Assembly: GCF_900120165.1 (NCBI RefSeq)
Contig: NZ_LT635475.1
Coordinates: forward strand, 744,001 to 808,000
Source: Ezakiella massiliensis
Lineage (GTDB): Bacteria > Bacillota > Clostridia > Tissierellales > Peptoniphilaceae
Direction: 5' to 3'
DNA: 64,000 nt
The notes beneath the pieces were generated by a model. The model was not told the DNA's origin. It made no database searches and saw only the letters and a list, made by a program, of their open reading frames with translations. This document shows positions 7,804-14,839 of the stretch, piece after piece; within the stretch, counting starts at the first letter, position 1; every line of letters begins with the position of its first letter. Both the position numbers and the translations under genes were made by a program.

Positions 7804-9150
7804 CTAAAATCTAAAATACAAAAATGGATTAAAGCTGCCCGAAACTATAAAGGCGGCTGAAATTATAAAGAGAATTAAAAATACAATATGTCTGACCCAC
7901 GGCTTCATTTTTTCATAGAGCTTATCTGGCCAGTCCGTGGCAAAAATAAATCCTAATACAAATAAAGAGCCGTATTGAAGAATTGTCGTCGCCGCCTTGA
8001 CGTCTGTAAAAGGCAGATTAAAAAGCCCTGTAAAAAATATCCCTAGGATCGAAAAGTCTTCGGCTATAAAGATTAGCCAGCCGACCAAAACTATTGCGAG
8101 CGTGTAAATTCGTTTTAAAAATACAGGAGCTTTATCAAAAATTTTGGACAAAATATATTTTTCAATAATTAAAACTAGGAAATAATAAATCCCCCATAAA
8201 ATAAAATTGTAATTGGCACCGTGCCAAAGGCCAGTCAGGGCCCAAGTCACAAATAAATTAAAGATGTGGCGGAGAGGCTTCACCCTGTTGCCGCCCAGGG
8301 GAATGTAGACGTATTCCTTAAACCAAGACGACAAGGTCATGTGCCAACGGGTCCAAAAATCCGTAACCGACTTTGCCATATATGGATGGTTGAAGTTCTT
8401 TGGAAAGTGAAAACCCAAGGCTCGGCCAAGGCCAATTGCCATAAGTGAATAGCCTTGGAAATCAAAATAAATTTGAAAGGCGTAGGCAAAGAGCTTGATT
8501 AAAAGCATGGCCACAGAATTGGCCGCATCAAATTCAACCAGGTTAAAGACAATGCCAAAATTATTGGCCAAGAGGACTTTTAAAAATAATCCTTGGAAAA
8601 ATATCATCATGCCATCATAAACTGCGTCAAGTGAATCGTCGCGAGTCTTTAACTCGTCCTCAATGTCGGTGTACTTGACGATAGGTCCGGCGATTAATTG
8701 TGGAAAAGATACAATATAAAAACTAAAGTCGATCAGATTTTTTTGAGCTGCAACCTTTTTCCTATATACATCAATGGTATAGGACATGGTCTGAAAGGTA
8801 TAAAAGCTGATGCCAAGCGGCAGGGCCAGCTTTGGCAGGTCGATTGCAAAGGTTTTTGAAATTAGCCCTGCGTATTTAAAGGCAAATAAATTGCCAACGG
8901 AAAATAAAATTGAAATAATGAGCAAGGCCTTGCGAGTCTTTGGAGATTTCCCCTCCATCATGAGGGCCAAAAAATAATTTAAAAGTATATTTACTATCAT
9001 AATAAGTAAATATTTCGGCTCGCCCCAGGCATAAAAAACCATGGACATCAAAAGCAGCCAAGCATTTCTATACCGCCTTGGCAAAAGTAAATTAACTATC
9101 AATGTGATAGGCAAAAAATAAAATAAAAATATAATCGATGAAAAAACCAT
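7804..9150 (-). CDS. MBOAT-family membrane O-acyltransferase (AlgI/DltB-like)
   Basis: A 448-residue polytopic membrane protein with the AlgI/DltB signature: SFYTFQTMSYTIDVYR, QLIAGPIVKY, the conserved SVTDFWTRWHMTLSSWFKEY segment, and LTGLWHGANYNFILWG with the catalytic His. Such proteins pass acyl groups through the membrane to an extracellular acceptor. The start at 9150 follows AGGAGTG; a longer frame to 9246 has no ribosome site and reads back into a terminator. A TATAAT (9175-9170) lies just upstream. First gene of the leftward operon ending with the SIMPL gene. Confidence 0.92.
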   Translation of the reverse strand: MVFSSIIFLFYFLPITLIVNLLLPRRYRNAWLLLMSMVFYAWGEPKYLLIMIVNILLNYFLALMMEGKSPKTRKALLIISILFSVGNLFAFKYAGLISKTFAIDLPKLALPLGISFYTFQTMSYTIDVYRKKVAAQKNLIDFSFYIVSFPQLIAGPIVKYTDIEDELKTRDDSLDAVYDGMMIFFQGLFLKVLLANNFGIVFNLVEFDAANSVAMLLIKLFAYAFQIYFDFQGYSLMAIGLGRALGFHFPKNFNHPYMAKSVTDFWTRWHMTLSSWFKEYVYIPLGGNRVKPLRHIFNLFVTWALTGLWHGANYNFILWGIYYFLVLIIEKYILSKIFDKAPVFLKRIYTLAIVLVGWLIFIAEDFSILGIFFTGLFNLPFTDVKAATTILQYGSLFVLGFIFATDWPDKLYEKMKPWVRHIVFLILFIISAAFIVSGSFNPFLYFRF

Positions 9151-9247
9151 ATTCACACTCCTATCCATTATTATAACATATAAAAAGGCATAGTCCACCA
9201 AAAATAACAAGAAAAGATTAATTTCCCTGCCATCTATTAAAGGCAAA

Positions 9248-9272
9248 TAAAAAAGGACCTTTCCGGTCCTTA
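9248..9272 (-). terminator. Rho-independent terminator after marR-type gene
   Basis: Read leftward: AAGGACC, loop GGAAA, GGTCCTT, then a T-rich run. Confidence 0.82.
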
Positions 9273-9345
9273 TAAATATTTTAATAATAAAGTTTTTTAA
9301 TTTTTAAAATTTTCAAATAATTTCTACGAGCTTTTTATTTTAATA

Positions 9346-9762
9346 CTAGGCTCGCTCATACTTAGCAATAAGTTTTTTAAGAGTTTGAATCTCCTCTGGA
9401 CTATATACTTGAAGCTCTTCTTCATACATTTCAAGTACCTTAGGATATGCCCTTTCGATTACATCCCTACCAAAGTCTGTAAGTGATAATAAATTTTTTC
9501 TTCTGTCTTCGTCGTCTAAACGTCTTGAAATTAATTTATGTTTTTCAAGGTTCTTAATGACCAATGATATTGCAGCGTTTGAATCCAAAATTTCTTCTTG
9601 AAGCTCGTTAACTGCCAATTCTCCATTATTGTGTAGGGCTTCCAGGACAAAATACTGGCTAAGCGTAACACCGAAGCGTTTAGCAATGACTTCAATCTTA
9701 GAGTCAATGTGTGCAATCATATGGTGCATACTGACGACGGTTTTGGTAATTTCTTCGTTCAT
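9346..9762 (-). CDS. MarR-family transcriptional regulator
   Basis: A 138-residue winged-helix regulator. The DNA-binding core covers about 30-95 (LSQYFVLEALHNNGELAVNE, then SNAAISLVIKNLEKHKLISR and the wing DDRRKNLLSLTDFG with DDEDRR). The start at 9762 follows GGAGGGGG and replaces a longer frame beginning at 9810. It is monocistronic, between the MBOAT operon and the gltS segment; which of its neighbours it controls cannot be told from the sequence. Confidence 0.92.
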   Translation of the reverse strand: MNEEITKTVVSMHHMIAHIDSKIEVIAKRFGVTLSQYFVLEALHNNGELAVNELQEEILDSNAAISLVIKNLEKHKLISRRLDDEDRRKNLLSLTDFGRDVIERAYPKVLEMYEEELQVYSPEEIQTLKKLIAKYERA

Positions 9763-9891
9763 AAATACACCCCCTCCGATGAATAGCTTTATACCCCATT
9801 TAAGAAGCATTAAAACAAAAAACTCTTATTAATTTATTTTATTTTTTATTTTTTTATAAAAATTTTATTTTACGACAAAATTTCTAATAAA

Positions 9892-9962
9892 AAATAACGG
9901 ACCATAAGCCCGTTATTAAAATTAAAATATTTTGTTTTCCTGCTTTTTCATCTTCGCCATTA
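9892..9962. repeat. Direct repeat, left copy (duplicated 3' end of the TlpA-like gene plus its terminator)
   Basis: About 70 bp closely matching 11638-11704. It contains the hairpin ATAACGG...CCGTTAT (9893-9917, working terminator for gltS) and, read leftward, codons for GEDEKAGK, the last residues of the TlpA-like protein at 11679-12470, but without that gene's stop. It lies just downstream of gltS. Confidence 0.8.
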
Positions 9963-9982
9963 AATTTTATAAACTTCTATTC

Positions 9983-11209
9983 CTATAAAAAATTTATAAA
10001 TAAAGTGATGATTATTGAGTTTGTAATATCAATTGCAAACGCTCCTACAAGTGGCAAGACCAAATAGGCCATAGGGGCCGGGCCGTGATGTTCTATAATG
10101 GAGTCCATATTGGCAAGCGCATTGTATGTTGCTCCTAAAGAAAAACCGCAAAGACCACTTGATAAAACAGCCGCTTCATAGTTTCTTCCCATAAAATAAA
10201 AGTTTACATAATATGCGTAAAGGAAAATGAATATAGTCTGAGCAATCATAATCACAACCAAGTCAAGAGCTGCATCTTTTAATTGCATCAGGTCGATGTC
10301 TATAAGGGCCAGGCATAGAAAAATATTTAAAGCTATATTTCCAGCCAAAGTAGCCGCCCTAATATTAACAGAAAATCCATTCACCTTTCCAATTGTATTA
10401 ACATAAATCATAGCTATAATCATCGATGTAACATATGATGGCAGGTTTAACTGAACTCCCATAATGCTGACATTTTCTTTAATCAATCTTTGAAGTATTA
10501 CACCTATACCAACAGAAACAAATATTAAACCTAGGACTTTTATAAAATCATCAGCCACTAGAGGTTTTGTTTGTTGACCATCAGCTTTTATGTCAAAGGT
10601 CTTTTTGGGTTCCTTAGTCTTATCAAAATTAGGTGTTGAAAGTTTTTTATTTTTAATAAGAAGTTCTGCAACTGGCCCTCCCGTTAGAGCAGATGCTGCC
10701 GATCCAATTGTAGCCATTGCAAAACCAATAGTCTTTGCATTTAGTAAGCCTTTTTCCATGTACATATCATTCCATGCACCAACTGTTCCAAAACCACCAA
10801 GAAGCGATGTAGATCCCATCATTAGACCCATAACTTTATCTCCTGAAATTAATTGCGCAAGGCTAATTCCCAAAAAGTTTTGTAAAAGAATGACTCCTAT
10901 GGATATAAGCCAAAAGAGCAAAAAGTTTCTGCCCCCAATTTTTAACATTTTCACATCTGCGCTTACACCTATAGCTGTAAAAAAGACCATCATAAAAGGC
11001 ATCTGCAAAGTTTGATCAAAGACTATCGTACATACCCCATTTACCTGCAAAATAAGTCTAATAATTGAAAATACAAAGCCTCCTACAACTGGTGCTGGTA
11101 TAAAAAATTTTCTTAAAGTTTTGCTGATTCTAAGAAAAAATCTTCCCAGATAATAAACCATAATTGCAAGCCCAACTGTCTGAATCATGTCAAAATGCAA
11201 GGTAATCAT
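9983..11209 (-). CDS. gltS: Na+/glutamate symporter, GltS family
   Basis: A 408-residue membrane protein with the GltS architecture: two halves of about five helices. The N-terminal half has IPAPVVGGFVFSI and FFTAIGVSADVKML; the first re-entrant segment is STSLLGGFGTVGAWND, and the second half has LSSGLCGFSLGATYNALANM near the C-terminus. A hydrophilic loop at about 190-220 separates the halves. It imports glutamate with sodium, useful to an amino-acid fermenter. The start codon overlaps the stop of a 62-codon upstream ORF (ATGA), and a cobalamin riboswitch lies ahead of both. Glutamate specificity is the family norm, not shown here. Confidence 0.9.
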   Translation of the reverse strand: MITLHFDMIQTVGLAIMVYYLGRFFLRISKTLRKFFIPAPVVGGFVFSIIRLILQVNGVCTIVFDQTLQMPFMMVFFTAIGVSADVKMLKIGGRNFLLFWLISIGVILLQNFLGISLAQLISGDKVMGLMMGSTSLLGGFGTVGAWNDMYMEKGLLNAKTIGFAMATIGSAASALTGGPVAELLIKNKKLSTPNFDKTKEPKKTFDIKADGQQTKPLVADDFIKVLGLIFVSVGIGVILQRLIKENVSIMGVQLNLPSYVTSMIIAMIYVNTIGKVNGFSVNIRAATLAGNIALNIFLCLALIDIDLMQLKDAALDLVVIMIAQTIFIFLYAYYVNFYFMGRNYEAAVLSSGLCGFSLGATYNALANMDSIIEHHGPAPMAYLVLPLVGAFAIDITNSIIITLFINFL

Positions 11210-11394
11210 AGGCCTTCACCTGCAAATAAGTTAGTGTAAATTCCCACAATTGCCAAGCGATTTAAAAATGCTAATTTTAAACCGCATGCCTCATTCGAGC
11301 CCTGCCCTAAAACACGGTGACCTGTGCATAAAAATGGTGGACAAACTCTTTTCTGGGTACACAAAAATACCCAGCCCCCTGTTAAATTGTACAT
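11206..11394 (-). CDS. Small ORF between cobalamin riboswitch and gltS (candidate leader peptide)
   Basis: A 62-codon frame with a near-perfect ribosome site (AGGAGG, 7 bp to ATG) whose TGA overlaps the gltS ATG. The predicted peptide contains four Cys residues and a hydrophobic stretch LAFLNRLAIVGIYTNLFAG. I recognise no family. Bases 11354-11375 can form a hairpin (CTGGGTA/TACCCAG) within it. It may be a real small protein, or a translated leader that couples gltS translation to the riboswitch. Reality of the peptide is uncertain; the signals for translating it are good. Confidence 0.45.
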   Translation of the reverse strand: MYNLTGGWVFLCTQKRVCPPFLCTGHRVLGQGSNEACGLKLAFLNRLAIVGIYTNLFAGEGL

Positions 11395-11462
11395 AAAAAA
11401 TCCTCCTAAAATTTATAGAGGAAGCTAAAAATAAACTTCTCTATCTTTCGTAAAGAAATTTG

Positions 11463-11600
11463 ACTTGACAGGTATCCTGACTCTTTGCCTCAATCAGTTG
11501 CAACCCTTCCCTATAAGTGAGTTGCAGCCTCGGCTTTAACAGTGGCGAAGACCGTGTGGTTTAATCCAGCTTCCCTGTTTGGCCAAGCCATGTTCAATTG
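11463..11600 (-). ncRNA. Cobalamin riboswitch
   Basis: Read leftward, the RNA contains the landmarks of the cobalamin element in order: CAGGGAAGCTGG, TTAAACCA, ACGGTCTTCGCCACTGT, then AAGCCGAGG, and near the 3' end GAGTCAGGATACCTGTC. GTTGCAAC-type pairing (AGGCTGCAAC with GTTGCAAC) closes an internal arm. A promoter lies at 11606-11633. Downstream, ATAGAG/CTCTAT arms just before the AGGAGG of the small ORF could be the expression platform. Such RNAs bind coenzyme B12 or a derivative and usually shut expression off. Confidence 0.85.
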
Positions 11601-11605
11601 CTATA

Positions 11606-11633
11606 ATTATAGCATATATAAAATAATAATCAA
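11606..11633 (-). promoter_or_regulatory. Promoter of the riboswitch-gltS transcript
   Basis: Read leftward: TTGATT (11633-11628), 16 bp, TATAAT (11611-11606). Confidence 0.65.
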
Positions 11634-11637
11634 CTAA

Positions 11638-11704
11638 AAAATAACGGGCCTTGAGCCCGTTATTGATAGAAAAATATTCTATTTTCCTGCCTTTTCATCT
11701 TCGC
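11638..11704 (-). repeat. Direct repeat, right copy; includes terminator of the TlpA-like gene (11641-11665)
   Basis: Read leftward it holds the last codons and stop of the TlpA-like gene and a perfect terminator (AATAACGGGC, loop, GCCCGTTATT, T run). Nearly the whole stretch recurs at 9892-9962, on the far side of gltS. Confidence 0.82.
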
Positions 11705-12470
11705 CTTGTTGCCAAACTTCTTGAAGTTTGTCTGGATCTGGCATTGGGTTGCCAGCATTTAATTCATCAGCAACAAAGTTTAGAACCTTGTCATTCCAAG
11801 CACCGAACAATTGGCCTACGATCTTTCCGTCCTTGATGTAATAATTGCTTGGGAAAGATCCAATATTATAAGCCTTGTTTACATCTCCGCTTTCATCTGA
11901 AAATACTGGTAGGTCGATTTGTTGGCCTTCAATCAATGTCTTAACTGCAGAAGCCTTTTCGCCTGAGTCAATGAGTACTACCTTGATGTCGTCGCGTTTG
12001 TTGAGTTCAACTAGGTCAGGCATTTCTTTGATGCAGTATGAGCACCAGGTTTGGAAGAAGTTTAATTGAACTAGTTCTCCTGAAGCTAGGATTTGGTCAA
12101 GCTTAACTTCCTTGCCTTCATCGATTGTCTTAACTGTAAAGTCTACTGGAGCTCCTCCCATTTCAGCTTTGTCAGCATGTTCGAGTTCTGTGAATTCTTC
12201 GCTATAAGCATTCTTGGTTGTTTCGATATACTTTGTGCGAGCTGCCATGCGTTCTTCTTGTTCTTTTTTCTTTTGTTCTTCAGTTTTTTCGTCTTTCTTT
12301 TCTTTCTTGTCTTCTTTAGATTCTTCTTTCTTGTCGTCTTTCTTTTCTTCTGTCTTTGTTTCTGTTTGTTCTACAGGTTTTTCTTCCTTAGGTGCGTCTT
12401 TAGAGCAAGCTGTAAAGACCATGGCTCCTGCGAGCATTAGTGCGATAATAATTGTGTGTAATCTTTTCAT
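11679..12470 (-). CDS. TlpA/ResA-like thioredoxin-fold lipoprotein
   Basis: A 263-residue protein with a lipoprotein signal (MVFTAC lipobox, Cys near 22). A Lys/Glu-rich spacer of about 70 residues follows, then a thioredoxin domain with FFQTWCSYCIKEMPDL, whose CSYC is the redox motif. It would act on the outer face of the membrane, reducing disulphides or methionine sulphoxide partners. CcdA lies 19 bp upstream in the same operon and would supply electrons. The start at 12470 follows AAGGAG. The tail GEDEKAGK is duplicated near 9.95 kb. Confidence 0.9.
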   Translation of the reverse strand: MKRLHTIIIALMLAGAMVFTACSKDAPKEEKPVEQTETKTEEKKDDKKEESKEDKKEKKDEKTEEQKKKEQEERMAARTKYIETTKNAYSEEFTELEHADKAEMGGAPVDFTVKTIDEGKEVKLDQILASGELVQLNFFQTWCSYCIKEMPDLVELNKRDDIKVVLIDSGEKASAVKTLIEGQQIDLPVFSDESGDVNKAYNIGSFPSNYYIKDGKIVGQLFGAWNDKVLNFVADELNAGNPMPDPDKLQEVWQQGEDEKAGK

Positions 12471-12489
12471 AATACTTCTCCTTTTGTTT

Positions 12490-13161
12490 TTAAATTCCAA
12501 ATAGTAAACCTAGTTTATCAAAGACCATAAAACCACCAAAAATAATTAGGATTGCTCCTGCAATCTTTGGCATAACTTTGATAACTTTTTCATATTTTTT
12601 AAGTCCTCTCATAAGGGCTGGCGCGAAAAATCCTGCTAAAATAAATGGCACGCCCAAACCAATTGAGTAAGACAATAACAAGGTTGCTGCCTTCCATACT
12701 GTGGCTTTTGTTGCGGCAAACATCATAATTGATCCCAGTATTGGTGCTGCGCATGGGCCCATGCCAAATACAAATACCATGCCCATCAAAAAGCTGGACC
12801 AAAATCCACCTGCGTCTTTCATTCTTCTGTTGCCACCGATTTGTGGAAGTTTAAAAAGACCAAGCATTGCCAGTCCAAATAAAATAATAACAACTCCGCC
12901 AATTCTTTGTAGGAGCAATTTGTTGGACTGCATAAAGCTGCCAAGTGCGGTTGCCGTCATTCCCAAGGCTACAAATACAACTGTAAAGCCTAGGACAAAG
13001 GCCACGCTCCTGACAAGGGTCTTCTTCCAGTTGCTACCAATTTCATCAACATCCATGGCCCCGGTTAGATACATGAGATAAACAGGTATCATAGGTAGGA
13101 CGCAAGGGCTGATAAAGGAAACAAAGCCTGCCGAAAAACCTCCAAATAAAGATAAATCCAT
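12490..13161 (-). CDS. ccdA: CcdA/DsbD-type membrane electron carrier
   Basis: A 223-residue protein with six hydrophobic helices. The two transport Cys are in SFISPCVLPMIPVYL (helix 1) and FGMGPCAAPILGS (helix 4), the defining pair of CcdA. It passes electrons from cytoplasmic thioredoxin to extracytoplasmic thioredoxin-like proteins, here evidently the TlpA-like lipoprotein encoded immediately downstream. The start at 13161 follows AAGGAGGT. No cytochrome c genes are nearby, so a repair or general reductase role is more likely than cytochrome maturation. Confidence 0.93.
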   Translation of the reverse strand: MDLSLFGGFSAGFVSFISPCVLPMIPVYLMYLTGAMDVDEIGSNWKKTLVRSVAFVLGFTVVFVALGMTATALGSFMQSNKLLLQRIGGVVIILFGLAMLGLFKLPQIGGNRRMKDAGGFWSSFLMGMVFVFGMGPCAAPILGSIMMFAATKATVWKAATLLLSYSIGLGVPFILAGFFAPALMRGLKKYEKVIKVMPKIAGAILIIFGGFMVFDKLGLLFGI

Positions 13162-13228
13162 TCTATACCTCCTTATAAGCAATAGGATTATTACTCACTT
13201 AGTTTATTTACCCATTTTTAATTTTTTT

Positions 13229-14554
13229 CTAAACATTTTTCTTAATTTGTTTTTTTTGGGCAACTTTTAAAGGCCTTATTATTTCGTGCCTGATAAAATA
13301 AAGGGATACAATTGCCGTCAAAGCCTCCGCACATGTGAGGACCGACCATATAAAGGGCCCTCCTATAAAGTTTTCGTATATAAGCATCAAAATTGTAATT
13401 GAAATCGGCGTCCGCAAAAGCGACATCCAAATGGCGTACTTGGACCTGCCAAGGCTGGCAAAAACAGTAATCATAATTACATTGAGTCCGGTAAAAAAAT
13501 ACGAATAAGAATAGACCGACAGGGCCTGGGATGTTTTTTGGGTGAGTTTGGTCCCCTCTTCCAAAAATAAATTTACCATGGAGTCTCCAAAAAATATTAT
13601 TAGGACCTTAAAGACCAGGGCGATTGATAAAACAAAGGCAAAGCCTCCCGACAGGGACTTCAATATTTTTTTGTAGTCTTTGCGCCCATAGTCGACTGCA
13701 AAAAGCGGAGCCAAACCCTGGGCTACGCCCGTCATTGCAACCTGGGCAAAGATAGATATATAGGAGATGGCCGCATAAATTATAAGGCCTTCTGGGCCAA
13801 CCATTTTTAAAATCGTCCTGTTAAATAAAAATACCGTGTAGCCAATGGCAATCTCGCTGATGGCATCACCCATACCCAAGGGCAGGATTTTCTTTAGCAT
13901 TTTAAAATCATAGGACTTGACAAATTTGAGCCTGCCCTTGCGGTTAAAGAAATGCGAAAACATCATTCCAGAGCTTACAAGCTGGGCAAGGCCCGTTGCT
14001 AGTCCTGCCCCGTAAACGCCCATATCAAATTTTACAATAAATAAATAATCCAAAACAATATTGGAAACGGCCGCCACAAAAACGGAAAAAGCCGTTATCA
14101 TTGGAAAGCCATCGAGTTTGACCATGACCTCGAATTGGTAAGTAGTCATAAAAAACAAGGCAAAGGGCAAGATTACGGATAGATAATCCTTGACGTAGAC
14201 ATAAGTCTCCTCGGTTGCTCCAATTAGACAAATAATTTTCTCCATAAAAATAAAAATGATGGCTATATAAGAAAGGCCAATTATTATTAGGGATAAAACC
14301 GCCGTGGAAAATATTTGATTGGCCCTCTTTAAATCTCCAGCTCCCAAACTGTAGCCAACCTTTGCCTGGGTGCCAATGCTAAGCAAGATGCCAATGGCAA
14401 AAAATGTCGTGACCACCGGCATGGCAATGTTTACTGCTGCAAATTCAATTTCTCCAACATAGTTGGCAACAAAAAATCCGTCCACCATAGTGTAGAGGGC
14501 GTAAACCCACATGGAGAAAACAGATGGCAGGGTAAACTTAAAAAATCTTTTCAT
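13229..14554 (-). CDS. MATE-family efflux transporter
   Basis: A 441-residue protein with twelve hydrophobic segments in two similar halves, starting KRFFKFTLPSVFSMWVYALY and containing GFFVANYVGEIEFAAVNIAMP, the common MATE N-terminal motif. MATE proteins export cationic drugs or metabolites with sodium or protons. The start follows AGAGG. It is a single gene, divergent from the LTA synthase. Substrate unknown. Confidence 0.9.
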   Translation of the reverse strand: MKRFFKFTLPSVFSMWVYALYTMVDGFFVANYVGEIEFAAVNIAMPVVTTFFAIGILLSIGTQAKVGYSLGAGDLKRANQIFSTAVLSLIIIGLSYIAIIFIFMEKIICLIGATEETYVYVKDYLSVILPFALFFMTTYQFEVMVKLDGFPMITAFSVFVAAVSNIVLDYLFIVKFDMGVYGAGLATGLAQLVSSGMMFSHFFNRKGRLKFVKSYDFKMLKKILPLGMGDAISEIAIGYTVFLFNRTILKMVGPEGLIIYAAISYISIFAQVAMTGVAQGLAPLFAVDYGRKDYKKILKSLSGGFAFVLSIALVFKVLIIFFGDSMVNLFLEEGTKLTQKTSQALSVYSYSYFFTGLNVIMITVFASLGRSKYAIWMSLLRTPISITILMLIYENFIGGPFIWSVLTCAEALTAIVSLYFIRHEIIRPLKVAQKKQIKKNV

Positions 14555-14642
14555 AATAACCTCTTCTTTTCAGTAATGCGTTTGTACTTGTCTTATCCTT
14601 CTATTATACCTGTGAAAATCCTTATTTGCAAATTTTATCATT

Positions 14643-14790
14643 TATGCGGTCATTTTGAATTTGCAAACGCAATTTTTATTTGCCTTTCTCTCGATTCTAG
14701 TTTTGAATTTACAAATGCTATTTTTGTTTGCTTTTCTCTGGCTTCTCATTTTGAATTCTTAAGCGCTATTTTCTTTTTAAAGTCTTCTTA
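14643..14790. repeat. 48-bp degenerate tandem repeat, three units
   Basis: Three 48-bp units, each with a core TTTTGAATTTnCAAAnGC followed by TATTTnnnTTTGCn and a C/T-rich end. Because 48 is a multiple of three, a chance ORF through it shows a 16-residue repeat. Same family as arrays at 24.8-25.1 kb and 44.8-45.1 kb. It occupies the gap between divergent MATE and LTA synthase genes. Confidence 0.75.
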
Positions 14791-14793
14791 TAA

Positions 14794-14822
14794 TTGTAAA
14801 AGGTATGTAAAAATGGTATAAT
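14794..14822 (+). promoter_or_regulatory. Promoter of the LTA synthase gene
   Basis: TTGTAA (14794-14799), 17 bp, TATAAT (14817-14822), followed by GGAGG before the ATG at 14840. Confidence 0.75.
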
Positions 14823-14839
14823 TATCGCGGAGGTTTTTT

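Noticed and set aside
14576..14821. 81-codon ORF with a 16-residue repeat (HFEFANAIF-like)
   Set aside because: It reads through the 48-bp tandem array, whose period is a multiple of three, and has no ribosome site; the repeat is a DNA-level feature.
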